A stretch of DNA of 47,355 nt from a bacterium (GCA_021816695.1 JAKAXE010000010.1:1-47355); one strand, 5' to 3'; positions 32,462 through 41,704 are shown, numbered from the stretch's first letter. Made by a program: numbers and translations. Notes: generated by a model not told the origin, from the sequence alone.

Positions 32462-33384
32462 CCGCCTTCGCGTTGGCCATGTTCGGGGTGGGCTTTGCCG
32501 CTGAGCCGGTGCTCGCTACGTACCCCGGCCCGGGCCCTACCGTGGGTTGCTCTGGCAGCGCCGGAGGGGTCTCTTTCGGCGGCACCTGCGTTGCGGTCCA
32601 AGGCCCGTCCGCTCCGACCAAGCCAGCGAGGGACCACCCATGGATCCTCTTCGCCCCGGTCGCCGTGCCCACTTGCACCCCGTACTCGGTCACCCAGTGG
32701 GCCACGGGGACGTCCAGGGACGGGTGGACCTGGGATGGGAGCTTCTGGACCCAGGCCGGGCAGCGCGTCCCCATCCTTTACTCCACCCCGATCCAGGACA
32801 ACGGCTGGGACTGGAGCGTGTCCTGCGGCAACCCGGGCGTGATCCGCTACACCGGAGTCGCGAGCAAGCCCCGAAGTCCAAGTCCCTGCCCACCCGGAGT
32901 CAAGCCAGCTAGCTGCACACCGGGGCTCGACCCCACGGGCTTCATGGCCGCTGTGGGGAAGGACCTCCCATCAGAGACCCTGACCGCGAGCCCACCACCG
33001 CCAGGGGTCGTGGGGGTTCCGGTGACTGTGGTCATCTACCCCACGCCGTCGATCCAGTACGCCACCATCAACACGTCCGCGCCCGACCTGGGTGATGGCG
33101 ACCCGGGCGAGCTTCTTCATGTGGTCTGGGTGGTGCAGGCGAACCCGGAAGCAACCACCTGGTTCTGGCCGGACGGGACGTCCGGCATCCAGCTCCCCTG
33201 GATCCCCCAGGTGGCCGAAGCTCACGGCGCCATCCGGGCGGTCGTGACCTACGCGGTCACGGCGTCCGGGTTCTGGTCGGATGGGGTGGCAGTCCATCCT
33301 CTGGCCAGCGTCCGAGTGGGCACCCTAACGGTCCAGGCGTCGCTCCCCTACCCGGTCCAGCAGGTCCAGGCCGACCTCGGGTAG
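32440..33384 (+). CDS. putative secreted protein of unknown function
   Basis: A 314-residue frame from GTG 32440, which begins with a signal-like segment VVLAAFALAMFGVGFAAEPVLA. The mature part is rich in Pro, Trp and Cys, with WTWDGSFWTQAGQ, DNGWDWSVSCGNPG and TTWFWPDG segments, suggesting an aromatic-rich extracellular beta protein. It overlaps the lipoprotein gene by 22 bp in another frame, so the two are probably co-expressed. No family is recognised. The long frame could start earlier (32401), but the signal peptide fits the GTG better. Confidence 0.65.
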   Translation: MRYRVVLAAFALAMFGVGFAAEPVLATYPGPGPTVGCSGSAGGVSFGGTCVAVQGPSAPTKPARDHPWILFAPVAVPTCTPYSVTQWATGTSRDGWTWDGSFWTQAGQRVPILYSTPIQDNGWDWSVSCGNPGVIRYTGVASKPRSPSPCPPGVKPASCTPGLDPTGFMAAVGKDLPSETLTASPPPPGVVGVPVTVVIYPTPSIQYATINTSAPDLGDGDPGELLHVVWVVQANPEATTWFWPDGTSGIQLPWIPQVAEAHGAIRAVVTYAVTASGFWSDGVAVHPLASVRVGTLTVQASLPYPVQQVQADLG

Positions 33385-33421
33385 GCCCCAGCAGGTCGGA
33401 TAGACTTGTCTGCTGACTCCG

Positions 33422-33498
<77 letters not shown>

Positions 33499-33533
33499 AG
33501 TCGGTGTGCCAGACCATTTGGCATGCTCGCTCT

Positions 33534-33737
33534 GTGAGAACGACCCTCGATCTGGATGACGAACTCCTGGCCTCGCTCATGGCGCGCCTCCCCGGCGCAT
33601 CGAAGACCGAAGCCATTCAGCGGGCTGTGCGGTTCTACCTGACGCATGACGCCGTCGATCAACTCCGGCAAGTCGCTGGATCGATGGAGATCGACGACGT
33701 CTCGGGAAGACTGCGTGCGGCTGACCGCAAAGCGTGA
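33534..33737 (+). CDS. vapB: VapB-type antitoxin (ribbon-helix-helix)
   Basis: A 67-residue protein from GTG 33534, opening VRTTLDLDDELLASLMARLPGASKTEAIQ. This is the common ribbon-helix-helix VapB pattern (strand RTTLDLD, then helix ELLASLMAR and SKTEAIQRAVRFYL). It partly overlaps vapC at GTGA. VapB binds the toxin and represses the operon. It begins 36 bp after the tRNA-Val gene, a common insertion position for mobile modules. An upstream in-frame start exists (33504), but the family alignment begins at the GTG chosen here. Confidence 0.85.
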   Translation: MRTTLDLDDELLASLMARLPGASKTEAIQRAVRFYLTHDAVDQLRQVAGSMEIDDVSGRLRAADRKA

Positions 33738-34141
33738 CGGTTCTGGTCGACACCCCCGTTTGGATTGATTACCTGCGGCGAGGCAGAGCATCCGAGGCTG
33801 GTCGACTCGACGACCTTCTGGTTGCCGGGGAAGTCATGGTGTGCCGCGCCGTCGTGGCGGAGCTGCTCGACGGCGCCCGTCCTGCTGACAGAGCGCATCT
33901 CTGGATAGTGTTGACCGGCCTGCCGTGGGCGGACCTGGGTCCCGTCCAATCGCAGAGCGTCGGTGCCACGGCGGCGCGCTTGCGTGAGCTTGGCCAGGAC
34001 GTCGCTCTGGCCGACATCGAAATTGCCGTGGCCGCAGTTGACTCTGCGTCCAGACTTTGGACTCGCGACTCTGACTTCCAGCGAGTCCACGACGCGCTGC
34101 CAGAGCTTCGGTTCTTCGATCCTCGATCTCGCTCATGGTGA
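33734..34141 (+). CDS. vapC: VapC-type PIN-domain ribonuclease toxin
   Basis: A 135-residue PIN-domain protein, a divalent-metal ribonuclease toxin. The acidic active-site set is visible: Asp in VDTPVWIDYL (near residue 6), Glu in AVVAELLDG (near 43), Asp in LADIEIAVAA (near 95) and Asp in TRDSDF (near 112). The start overlaps the vapB stop (GTGA). Codon use is noticeably less GC-rich than in flanking genes, suggesting acquisition. Confidence 0.88.
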   Translation: MTVLVDTPVWIDYLRRGRASEAGRLDDLLVAGEVMVCRAVVAELLDGARPADRAHLWIVLTGLPWADLGPVQSQSVGATAARLRELGQDVALADIEIAVAAVDSASRLWTRDSDFQRVHDALPELRFFDPRSRSW

Positions 34142-34271
34142 ACCACGGCGACGAACCTCCGCATTGTCCGCCGCAGCGATGAACCTCAAGCCGGCGGGCC
34201 GTCTGTTCAAGGCAAGGGATGCCCTGCCCGCTGAACCAGGTCCTAACTGATCGCCCCATCTTGGCAGGCGT

Positions 34272-34292
34272 CGTGGGGGCTGGGTCCCCACG
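34272..34292. terminator. hairpin between vapC and the convergent GNAT gene
   Basis: Stem CGTGGGG (34272-34278) pairs with CCCCACG (34286-34292) across a 7-base loop. It lies in the 191-bp gap between the two convergent genes (34142-34332) and could serve both. No T-run follows. Confidence 0.4.
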
Positions 34293-34332
34293 CTTGCAGC
34301 CGACGGGCCGGGCCTACTGAATGGTCCGCCTG

Positions 34333-35160
34333 TTACGCGCTGGCTCCAGGGCCGGGTGTGGAAGCGCCCTCCCCGGGAGACCACACGTGCGGGGTGGTGC
34401 TGGTCACCGCGACCATCCCCAGCCTCTCCAGGATCGGGCGGCTGTCGGGTGAGGCGTCGACCTGGAGGTAGGTGTACCCGGCGGCCACCGCCAGCCGCGC
34501 CCGTGCTGCCACCAGGGCCCTGTAGATGCCGTGGCGGCGCCATCCGGCCAGCGTCGAACCGCCCCAGAGTCCGGCGAACTCCGTCCGCGGGTTGAACTCC
34601 AGCCAGGCGGCCGAGACCACCTCGTCCCCCCAGGTGGCCAGGAGGATCTTCAACCTATCGGGGTCAGCTCGCTTGCGGGACAGCAGGTCATCGGCGAGCC
34701 AGCTGCGGTCCTCGCCCCATACCGCGGACTCCATGGCGGCAATGCGCCTCAGGTCAGGCTCCTCCTCCGCCTCGCGCAGCTCAACCCCCGCCGGAGGCAA
34801 CGATTCGGCTGCGGCCATCCGCTCGGCCAGCCCGATCATCACCGTCTCCTGCTCCTGGGGAAGGAATCCGGCTGCCGCGAGCCGGACCGGCAGGTCCGTG
34901 GGGAGGTCGTGACCCCGAAGCTTCCACTCCACCGCCTCGCCCCGAGCGGCGAAGAAGTCGCGCTGCCTTCCGATCAGCGCGTCCACCTGATCGCCGCTCA
35001 GCCCCAGCTCTCGCGGCGCGCTGATGAACCCCTCCTTCCTGCCCACGACCCGCACGATTGGTCCGTCCGCCTCGGCGCGGACTCCTGGCGGGAGCCCTTG
35101 GTGCTCCATGGGGCGGACCTGGAGGTCATAGGCTGCCAGCAGCTGGGCGCGGTCGAGCAC
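34333..35160 (-). CDS. GNAT-family acetyltransferase
   Basis: A 275-residue protein whose C-terminal half carries the GNAT fold: GGSTLAGWRRHGIYRALVAARA includes the acetyl-CoA loop (the R/QxxGxG/A position appears as WRRHGI), followed by YTYLQVDASPDSRPILERLGM. The N-terminal half could be a second, degenerate GNAT domain. The substrate is unknown. The GTG at 35160 comes six bases after a TAGACT hexamer, matching the leaderless pattern. A second gap of 206 bp (35161-35366) contains only the 16-bp repeat copy. Confidence 0.8.
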   Translation of the reverse strand: MLDRAQLLAAYDLQVRPMEHQGLPPGVRAEADGPIVRVVGRKEGFISAPRELGLSGDQVDALIGRQRDFFAARGEAVEWKLRGHDLPTDLPVRLAAAGFLPQEQETVMIGLAERMAAAESLPPAGVELREAEEEPDLRRIAAMESAVWGEDRSWLADDLLSRKRADPDRLKILLATWGDEVVSAAWLEFNPRTEFAGLWGGSTLAGWRRHGIYRALVAARARLAVAAGYTYLQVDASPDSRPILERLGMVAVTSTTPHVWSPGEGASTPGPGASA

Positions 35161-35185
35161 CCGGGCAGTCTAGCCGCCGCTCCTG

Positions 35186-35201
35186 CACCGGGCTCAGCCC
35201 G
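35186..35201. repeat. 16-bp dispersed repeat, copy 2
   Basis: Second copy of the CACCGGGCTCAGCCCG sequence found at 13356-13371. It sits upstream of the GNAT gene, between divergent genes, and includes the same small inverted repeat. Confidence 0.3.
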
Positions 35202-35366
35202 GCAGCGGTGCGGGACACATGCGTTGCCGGCGCGCCCCGGGCCCTCCCCAGTGCGGTCTCCTGGCCTGTCCCAGCTGCGGCGGCCCGATCCCCAGGCGAG
35301 CTGATCCGAGAGCCCAGCGCGGCGCGCGCACACCAGGCCCCGTCGAGGTGCGATCCTTTATCTCCC

Positions 35367-36185
35367 ATGCGCAACCCCGGCAGCCGCGAGCTGCGCCGCC
35401 GTCAGGCCCGGCTGGAGACCCAGCAACGCACCATGGTGCGGGAGCGCGCCCAGGTGCCCAAGCGCAGTGAGGTGATGCAGCGGGGCGGGATGCTGGAGGG
35501 GTTCGCCCCTTCCCTCGTCACCCGGGTGGCACTTCTGTCGCTCCTGCTGAGCGTGGTGCTGATCGCCTTAGCGGTGCTGGGGCTGCTCGTGGAGCTGGGG
35601 CAGAAGGACCTCTTCCTGGGGGTGGTGGTGGTGGTGATCGCGGTCCTGATCTCCGGGATCACCATGTCGGTCACCGCCCCGGCCTGGCTCACCGCCCGGG
35701 GCGATCGCAAGGCTCAGGCGCGGAGCATCCAGGGGCAGCTGGTGGGTGCAAGCCGGATCTCACCCACCCCCACGCTGGCCACCCTGGCCATCAACGTCGG
35801 CCGCAACGTCGAGCAGTTCCGGGTCCGACCGGACTTCTTCGAGCGGGTGAAGTCCGGCGCCACCGTGGTGGGGATCACCGTCACCCCCGGTCTGAACTAC
35901 GTGCAGAGCCTCACCGTGATCCGCCGCGACCGGCTGGCGGTCATGAAGGAGCCACCGGTCTCCAGAGCGATGAAGGTGGCCGTCTGGCTTCCCCTCATCT
36001 CTCTCGGCTCCCTCGCTTTGGGGATGGCCCTGGGTTGTCTCATCGGCGCCCTGCTTCCGCTGGGCAACACTGCCGTCCATCCCCTGGTGACCCTGTTGCT
36101 GGCCGCGGTCCTGGCGGGTGGGGTGGCCCTCTTCACCAGGTGGTACGGGAACCGTCTCGCAGGTCAGCTGGGCGCGGACCTCTGA
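35367..36185 (+). CDS. membrane protein with four predicted helices, unknown function
   Basis: A 272-residue protein with a basic N-terminal tail (RRRQARLETQQ, about 1-40), a pair of long hydrophobic segments (LLSLLLSVVLIALAVLGLLV and LGVVVVVIAVLISG), a soluble part of about 110 residues, and a second pair near the C-terminus (LISLGSLALGMALGCLIGAL and LVTLLLAAVLAGGVALF). Such a pattern suggests a membrane-anchored scaffold or a transport accessory. No family is recognised. Start ATG 35367. Confidence 0.7.
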   Translation: MRNPGSRELRRRQARLETQQRTMVRERAQVPKRSEVMQRGGMLEGFAPSLVTRVALLSLLLSVVLIALAVLGLLVELGQKDLFLGVVVVVIAVLISGITMSVTAPAWLTARGDRKAQARSIQGQLVGASRISPTPTLATLAINVGRNVEQFRVRPDFFERVKSGATVVGITVTPGLNYVQSLTVIRRDRLAVMKEPPVSRAMKVAVWLPLISLGSLALGMALGCLIGALLPLGNTAVHPLVTLLLAAVLAGGVALFTRWYGNRLAGQLGADL

Positions 36186-36263
36186 GCGCCAGCTCTCACT
36201 CACCTACCCCCGGTGCTCCGACCCGCTGAGGAGATGGCCTCGCCGGGGCTCCCGCCGGAGCTC

Positions 36264-36272
36264 TGCTAAGAT
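36264..36272 (+). promoter_or_regulatory. extended -10 promoter of the rpsF operon
   Basis: TGC-TAAGAT (36264-36272) forms an extended -10 element; no good -35 is seen. Predicted transcription begins near 36280, leaving a 55-base leader with a CCGG-rich hairpin before the GGGAGG site of rpsF. Whether this leader binds bS6/bS18 cannot be told from sequence. Confidence 0.4.
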
Positions 36273-36335
36273 CGCCAAGTCACCTGCACCCGGTCCCCAG
36301 CCGGCTGCATCTCCATAGGATCTGGGAGGCGCCTC

Positions 36336-36833
36336 TTGCTGCGCGAGTACGAGCTTTTCTACATCATCCGGCCCGACCTGGACGACGAGCAGGTCAGGAC
36401 CACCATGGACGAGATCGCCGAGTTGGTCGCGGCCGACGGTGGCGAAGTCGCCAAGTCCTCTCTCTGGGGACGGCGCCGGCTGGCCTACCAGATCGCCGGC
36501 TTCACCGACGGCTACTACGTCCTGAAGGAGATCACCCTTCCCGGGGAGAACCTCCGCGAGTTGGAGCGGCAGCTCCGACTGGACGAGCGGGTCATCCGCA
36601 GCCTGATCACCCTGAGCCAGGTCTACTACCTGCCGGAGGACGAGGACCGCCGCGGACGGCCGCGGGTGCGCTCTCGCCGGCCGGAGGCCGGCGTCCCCGC
36701 CGATGACCAGGTGGCGGACGAAGTCGCCGAGGGCGCGGAGGCGGAAGACCTCGACGGCCCTGAGGAGACGGAGGATGCCGACCTGGCCGTGGAGCAGGAC
36801 GAGGCGGCCGAGCCGGACGAGGGGGAGGAGTAG
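36336..36833 (+). CDS. rpsF: 30S ribosomal protein bS6
   Basis: Ribosomal protein bS6 of 165 residues, which is long because an acidic tail of about 55 residues follows the normal domain. The core shows LREYELFYIIRPDLDDEQV, SLWGRRRLAYQIAGFTDGYYV and LERQLRLDERVIRSLI, standard for bS6. It starts with TTG after GGGAGG. It is the first gene of rpsF-ssb-rpsR. Confidence 0.95.
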   Translation: MLREYELFYIIRPDLDDEQVRTTMDEIAELVAADGGEVAKSSLWGRRRLAYQIAGFTDGYYVLKEITLPGENLRELERQLRLDERVIRSLITLSQVYYLPEDEDRRGRPRVRSRRPEAGVPADDQVADEVAEGAEAEDLDGPEETEDADLAVEQDEAAEPDEGEE

Positions 36834-36835
36834 CG

Positions 36836-37309
36836 ATGGCGGGTTCTCTCAACCGGGTGATGCTGATCGGGCGCTGCACCGCCGATCCGGAGATGCGCTA
36901 CCTCCCCAGCGGCCTTCCCGTGACCCAGCTGCGCATCGCCACCAACCGGTACGGCACCTCTCAGGAGGGGGAGCGCCGGGAGTTCACCGACTACCACGAC
37001 GTGGTGGTCTGGAACATGGGGCAGCGCAAGCTGGCGGAGCTGGCCGGCCAGTACCTGCACAAGGGGAGCCTGGTGTACATCGAGGGGCGGTTGCAGACCC
37101 GGTCCTGGGAGGGCCAGGATGGCCAGAAGCGTTATCGGACCGAGGTCAACGCCAGTGACATCCAGTTCCTGGACTCCCGGTCCGCCGAAGGTCAGGAGGG
37201 AGCTCCTCGGGTGGCGCCGTTCCCCGGAGCGTCAGGGGGTGCCGTGCCCTCCCCGGAGCCAGCCGACATCCCGGACGGGGACATCGATCCTGATGACATC
37301 CCCTTCTAG
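36836..37309 (+). CDS. ssb: single-stranded DNA-binding protein SSB
   Basis: A 157-residue OB-fold protein binding single-stranded DNA in replication and repair. Landmarks: [53 protein letters not shown] and the acidic tip DIDPDDIPF that binds partner proteins. It begins two bases after the rpsF stop. Confidence 0.95.
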   Translation: MAGSLNRVMLIGRCTADPEMRYLPSGLPVTQLRIATNRYGTSQEGERREFTDYHDVVVWNMGQRKLAELAGQYLHKGSLVYIEGRLQTRSWEGQDGQKRYRTEVNASDIQFLDSRSAEGQEGAPRVAPFPGASGGAVPSPEPADIPDGDIDPDDIPF

Positions 37310-37350
37310 CCCGGTGGCCATCGAGCCCCGGCAACCGTAGGAGACCCAGA

Positions 37351-37584
37351 ATGTCGGACTTCGCCCGCCGCCGTCCCCGGAAGGTATGCAACTTCTGCCT
37401 GGAGCGGATCGTCAACGTCGACCACAAGGAGGTGGCCCGCCTCCGCCGCTACATCAGCGAGCGGGGGAAGATCCTCCCCCGCCGGGTCACCGGCACCTGC
37501 GCCCTGCACCAGCGCCGTCTCACCGTGGCGCTGAAGCGTGCCCGGCACATGGCCCTTCTTCCGTTCTCCAGCGACCAGCACTGA
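37351..37584 (+). CDS. rpsR: 30S ribosomal protein bS18 (zinc-binding form)
   Basis: Ribosomal protein bS18 of 77 residues. The conserved RNA-binding part [18 protein letters not shown] is complete. It retains a CxxC pair (Cys13, Cys16) plus Cys50 and His53, the C+ form that probably binds zinc. A paralog without cysteines may exist elsewhere as a zinc-sparing copy, but none is in this window. Confidence 0.95.
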   Translation: MSDFARRRPRKVCNFCLERIVNVDHKEVARLRRYISERGKILPRRVTGTCALHQRRLTVALKRARHMALLPFSSDQH

Positions 37585-37595
37585 GGCCTGGGGAG

Positions 37596-38411
37596 ATGGC
37601 CGGCCCCGCACCCAGGACCCGACCAAGGGCGCGGGCTTCAGCTGCCCCGGCCAAGCCCGTAACCCTGGCGCTGGACGTCGGAGGCACCGGGATCAAGGGG
37701 GACGCCCTGGACTGGCAGGGCAAGCCCCTGGCCGACCGAGTCCGTGTGGCCACCCCCTATCCCCTCACCCCGGAGAAGCTTCTGGACGTCTTCCGCCAGA
37801 TCGCGTCTCAGCTCCCCGCGGTCGACCGGGTGGCGGTGGGCTTCCCCGGGGTCGTGCGCAACGGGAAGGTGCTCAGCGCCCCCCACTTCGTGCGGCCCAA
37901 GGGTGACGACAGCCCCGTGGACCCTGACCTGGAGCGGAGCTGGCTGGGATTCGACCTGGCCACTGAGACCGCCAAGGCCCTCGGCCACGAAACCCGGGTG
38001 GGCAACGATGCGGACGTCCAGGGACTGGCGGTGGTCTCCGGCAAGGGGCTGGAGGTGGTCCTCACCCTGGGGACCGGAGTGGGCAGCGCCGTCTTCCAGT
38101 CCGGGGTGCTGGGGCCCCACCTGGAGCTGGCCCATCACCCCCTGCGCAAGGGCCAGACCTATAACGAGTACGTCGGCGACGAGGCGCTCCGCAAGTTGGG
38201 CAAGCGCCGCTGGAACAAGCGGGTGGCCAGGATGGTGGACACCGTCCGCCAGCTCCTCTTCTTCGACCACCTCTACATCGGTGGCGGCAACTCCGCCCAC
38301 GTTAAGGGCGACCTCGGCGACGACGTGACTCTGGTCGACAACCAGGCGGGGATCCTGGGCGGGATCCGGCTCTTCGACCAACCGCAGGGCCCCAGCACTC
38401 TCTCACGGTGA
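37596..38411 (+). CDS. ROK-family kinase, possibly polyphosphate glucokinase
   Basis: A 271-residue ROK protein. The phosphate loop ALDVGGTGIKGD lies near the N-terminus after a basic stretch, with VAVGFPGVV, VGNDADVQGLA and LTLGTGVGSAVF in the usual order. No ROK CxCGxxGC zinc motif is seen. Polyphosphate or ATP glucokinases lack that motif, so a glucokinase is plausible, but fructokinase-like substrates cannot be excluded. It lies 11 bp after rpsR, so it may be co-transcribed with the ribosomal operon. Confidence 0.85.
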   Translation: MAGPAPRTRPRARASAAPAKPVTLALDVGGTGIKGDALDWQGKPLADRVRVATPYPLTPEKLLDVFRQIASQLPAVDRVAVGFPGVVRNGKVLSAPHFVRPKGDDSPVDPDLERSWLGFDLATETAKALGHETRVGNDADVQGLAVVSGKGLEVVLTLGTGVGSAVFQSGVLGPHLELAHHPLRKGQTYNEYVGDEALRKLGKRRWNKRVARMVDTVRQLLFFDHLYIGGGNSAHVKGDLGDDVTLVDNQAGILGGIRLFDQPQGPSTLSR

Positions 38412-38487
38412 ACTGGGCTACGCACGTCGAGGGACGCCGATTCCGCCGTCGGCCCCGGGCCGGCCTCGCACCTCGTGAGATGAGCAG

Positions 38488-40077
38488 TTGCACTCGCCGG
38501 TAGACCGCCGGCCGCGGGTCCTGGTGGCCGACCCGATCGCTCCCGCCGGACTCGAGCTCCTGGAGGGCACGGCGGAGGTGGATGTCCGCCTCAAGCTCTC
38601 GGAATCGGAGCTGGTGGAGCTGGTCCCCTCATACGCGGCGCTTCTGGTCCGCAGCGAGACGAGGGTGACAGCGGCGGTGATCGACGCCGGCAGCCAGCTG
38701 CGGGTGATCGGCCGCGCCGGGGTGGGGGTGGACAACATTGACGTCGAGGCGGCCACGCGCCGGGGCATCCTGGTGGTCAACGCGCCCACTGGCAACACCG
38801 TGGCTGCTGCGGAGCACACCCTGGCCCTCATGCTGGCCCTGGCCCGCAACATCCCCCAGGGCGACTCCTCCCTGCGCCAGGGGCGGTGGGAGCGGTCCCG
38901 GCTCGTGGGGACCGAGCTGCACGGAAAGACCCTTCTCGTGGTGGGTCTGGGGAAGATCGGTGCGGAGCTGGCCAGGATGGTGATGGGGCTGCAGATGCAC
39001 GTCCTGGCCTTCGACCCGCTGGTGGCGCCGGAGCGAGGCCTCCAGCTTGGCGTGGAACTGGTGGCCCTGGATGAGGGCCTGGCCCGGGCCGACTTCGTAA
39101 CCGTGCACACCCCTCTCACCGAAGCCACCCGGGGACTGATCGGCGCCCGAGAGCTCGCCCTGCTGCGCCAAGGCGCCCGGGTGCTCAACGTGGGCCGGGG
39201 CGGCATCGTGGACGAAGGAGCGGTGGCCGCCGCGGTGGCCTCCGGCCACCTCGCCGGAGCCGCCTTCGACGTCTTCACCAAGGAGCCGCCGCCCCCTGAC
39301 CATCCGCTGCTGCAGGACCCCCGCATCCTGGTCACGCCGCATCTTGGCGCCTCGACGGTCGAGGCCCAGCTCTCGGTGGCCACGGATGTGGCGGCGCAGG
39401 TGCGCGATGTCCTGGAGGGCCGTCCTGCCCGCTGGGCGGTGAACTCACCCCCCATCTCCCCAGAGGAGGCGTCTGTCGTCGTCCCCTACCAGGACCTCGC
39501 CTGGCGGCTGGGCAGCCTCTGGGCCCAGCTGGGCGGGGGCAAGGTGCGGGCCGTGGAGCTGGAGTACCGGGGGGAGGTTGCCAGTGTTCATCCGGCCGCC
39601 ATCACCGCCTCCGCCCTTGGAGGGCTCCTGCGCCACTTCAGCCACGACCCGGTGACCCCCGTCAACGCCCAGGCCATCGCCGCACGGCACGGGATCGCGG
39701 TGCGAGAGCGGCGCGTCCAGGACGCCGGAGCTTCCTCTCTCCTACTGCGGGTGGATGGGGACGGGGCCGGGGAGATCGAAGGGGCGGTGGTTCTGGGTGA
39801 GCCTAGGGTCATCCGGCTCGACGGGCTTCCCGTCGACCTGGTGCCCGAGGGCCGCCTTTTGGTGCTGAGTCACCTGGACCGTCCCGGGCTCATCGGCGAC
39901 CTGGGTCGGCTGCTGGGAGAGGCCAACGTCAACATCGGCGAGATGCGGGTGGGCCGGGACTCCCCGCGCGGGCGGGCCGTCACCGCCCTCAGCCTCGATG
40001 ACCCGGTGCCGGAAGAGTTGCGTGACCTTCTCCGGGCCATCCCGGGGGTGGAGTCGGCCCGGTTGGTGGAGCTCTAG
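38488..40077 (+). CDS. serA: D-3-phosphoglycerate dehydrogenase SerA
   Basis: A 529-residue long-type SerA, first step of serine synthesis. NAD-binding loop VVGLGKIGAELARM, the active-site region NVGRGGIVDEGAV, and TPHLGASTVEAQ with the catalytic histidine are seen. The C-terminal part has an intervening domain and an ACT domain (VLSHLDRPGLIGDLGRLLGEANVNI) for serine feedback. The start is TTG 38488, without a strong ribosome binding site. DUF1015, often found beside serA, follows at once. Confidence 0.94.
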   Translation: MHSPVDRRPRVLVADPIAPAGLELLEGTAEVDVRLKLSESELVELVPSYAALLVRSETRVTAAVIDAGSQLRVIGRAGVGVDNIDVEAATRRGILVVNAPTGNTVAAAEHTLALMLALARNIPQGDSSLRQGRWERSRLVGTELHGKTLLVVGLGKIGAELARMVMGLQMHVLAFDPLVAPERGLQLGVELVALDEGLARADFVTVHTPLTEATRGLIGARELALLRQGARVLNVGRGGIVDEGAVAAAVASGHLAGAAFDVFTKEPPPPDHPLLQDPRILVTPHLGASTVEAQLSVATDVAAQVRDVLEGRPARWAVNSPPISPEEASVVVPYQDLAWRLGSLWAQLGGGKVRAVELEYRGEVASVHPAAITASALGGLLRHFSHDPVTPVNAQAIAARHGIAVRERRVQDAGASSLLLRVDGDGAGEIEGAVVLGEPRVIRLDGLPVDLVPEGRLLVLSHLDRPGLIGDLGRLLGEANVNIGEMRVGRDSPRGRAVTALSLDDPVPEELRDLLRAIPGVESARLVEL

Positions 40078-40084
40078 CCACAAG

Positions 40085-41347
40085 GTGGCCGTGGTCAGCG
40101 CCTTCCCCGCTCTCCGGTACGACCCGAGGCGCATAGAGCTGGCCGCGGTGCTGGCGCCCCCATACGACGTAATCGGACCGGAGCTGCAGGAGAGGCTCTA
40201 CTCACGGGCGCTGCAGAACGTGGTCCGAGTGGAGCTGGGCAAGGACTACCCGGACGACCGGCCCGGGGAGCGGGACCGCTATACAAGGGCCCGCGATCAT
40301 CTGCGCACCTGGCTAGAGCAGGGCTTCCTGCTCCGGGAGGGATCTCCGGCCGTCTACGTCCACGAGCACCTCTTCCCAGACCCCCAGGGTGGCGGTCCCC
40401 GCCGGCGGCTCGGGGCCTTCGTGGCCGTGCAGCCAGCCTCCCACGAGCGCCGACTGATCTTGCGCCACGAGCTCACCCTGGACGGTCCCAAGGAGGACCG
40501 CCTGCGCCTGCTCCGGGCCACCGGGGTCCAGACCTCGCCTCTACTCCTCCTCCATGACGGGCCGGATGACCTGGGCGCCGCGCTCGAGGCCGCCGCGGAC
40601 CGCCCCCCGTCGGCGGAGGCCGAGGTGCGCGGCGAGTACGGCGGGGAGCACCACCGCCTCTGGGCGCTCACCGATTCCGACCAGGTCGCCTCTCTATGCT
40701 CTCTGCTGTCGTCCGGGCCGATGTTCATCGCCGACGGCCACCACCGGTACGAGACCGCCCTCGCCCTCCGACTCCCCTGGGTGCTCGCCCTGGTGACCCC
40801 GCTGCGCCCGCCCGACCACCTGATCCTGGCCACTCACAGGGTGCTGGACGGGACACCGCTGGCGGCGGACCAGGTGCTCACCGCCCTCTCCGGCTCCGGC
40901 TGGGAGGTGGCCACGTGGGAGGACGTCCATGGCGCCCAGCTCCGGGCGAAGGAGCTCGGGGCCGACCACCACGCCCTGGTGGTGGTGGACGCTGAGACGG
41001 TGGGCACAGCCTCGCGCCGCCGCCAGCAGTCAGAGCACGGAGCAGCCCAGCTGGACGTCTCCGTCCTCAACCGTGAGGTGCTGGAGACCATCCTGGGGAT
41101 AGGGCCGGAAGCGGCCGCCGCGGGGCGGGTGCGCCACACCCGGGATCCCGAGGAGGCCATCGCCGCCGGCCGCCTCCGAGGGAGCCTCGCCTTCCTGCTC
41201 AACCCCACCCCCCTCCAGGCCGTGCTGGAGGCCTCGCTGGCCGGAGAGGTGCTCCCCCAGAAGTCCACGTACTTCTATCCCAAGGTTCCCAGCGGGCTGG
41301 TGCTGATGGAGACGGAGATGGTCGGGGCGGCCTCCACCCGGATGTAG
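40085..41347 (+). CDS. DUF1015 family protein
   Basis: A 420-residue protein of the DUF1015 family. Family markers: AAVLAPPYDVI, NVVRVELGKDYPDD, ADGHHRYETALAL (about 217-229) and STYFYPKVPSGLVL near the C-terminus. Function unproven; genomic linkage to serA, as seen here with a spacing of seven bases, is its main known clue. GTG 40085 is the first in-frame start after serA. Confidence 0.9.
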   Translation: MAVVSAFPALRYDPRRIELAAVLAPPYDVIGPELQERLYSRALQNVVRVELGKDYPDDRPGERDRYTRARDHLRTWLEQGFLLREGSPAVYVHEHLFPDPQGGGPRRRLGAFVAVQPASHERRLILRHELTLDGPKEDRLRLLRATGVQTSPLLLLHDGPDDLGAALEAAADRPPSAEAEVRGEYGGEHHRLWALTDSDQVASLCSLLSSGPMFIADGHHRYETALALRLPWVLALVTPLRPPDHLILATHRVLDGTPLAADQVLTALSGSGWEVATWEDVHGAQLRAKELGADHHALVVVDAETVGTASRRRQQSEHGAAQLDVSVLNREVLETILGIGPEAAAAGRVRHTRDPEEAIAAGRLRGSLAFLLNPTPLQAVLEASLAGEVLPQKSTYFYPKVPSGLVLMETEMVGAASTRM

Positions 41348-41550
41348 GAGCCCGCTCCCCCGCCCCGGCCGTCGGGGTCCGGCCCGCTCCCGTCCGGTTG
41401 TCTGCACGGTCCGTTCCATCCCGCGCCATTGCCGGTCAGGGGCCGCCGGCCCTGGAGCGTCTATCCACTGTGGTCCCGAACCGGGCCCCGCGGGCGCCCG
41501 GATACGGTGCTCTGGGCTCACCGAGCAGAGGCGGCGGGGGGGCCTTGTGA

Positions 41551-41697
41551 GTGCTGTCGGAGGTCGAAGAGGAGAACCTGCTCTTCCTGGAGCCGGCAAG
41601 CTACCGGGCCGGCCCTGCGGCCGTGCTCCGGGAACTCACCCCGCCGGGGAGTTGGCCGGGCCACTCGGTTAGTGGCAGCCACGATCGGGTACGCTGA
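41551..41697 (+). CDS. doubtful short frame upstream of fmdB (48 aa)
   Basis: A GTG-started 48-codon frame, opening VLSEVEEENLLFLEPASYRAG, ends seven bases before fmdB and has GC-rich third positions. No family is known. The rest of the 357-bp gap (41348-41704) shows no RNA gene or other feature that I can support. Confidence 0.25.
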   Translation: MLSEVEEENLLFLEPASYRAGPAAVLRELTPPGSWPGHSVSGSHDRVR

Positions 41698-41704
41698 TAC
41701 TGAA

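Noticed and set aside
41348-41704. Possible signal recognition particle RNA or other small RNA upstream of fmdB
   Set aside because: No conserved GGAAG-type SRP tetraloop or other family signature could be found.
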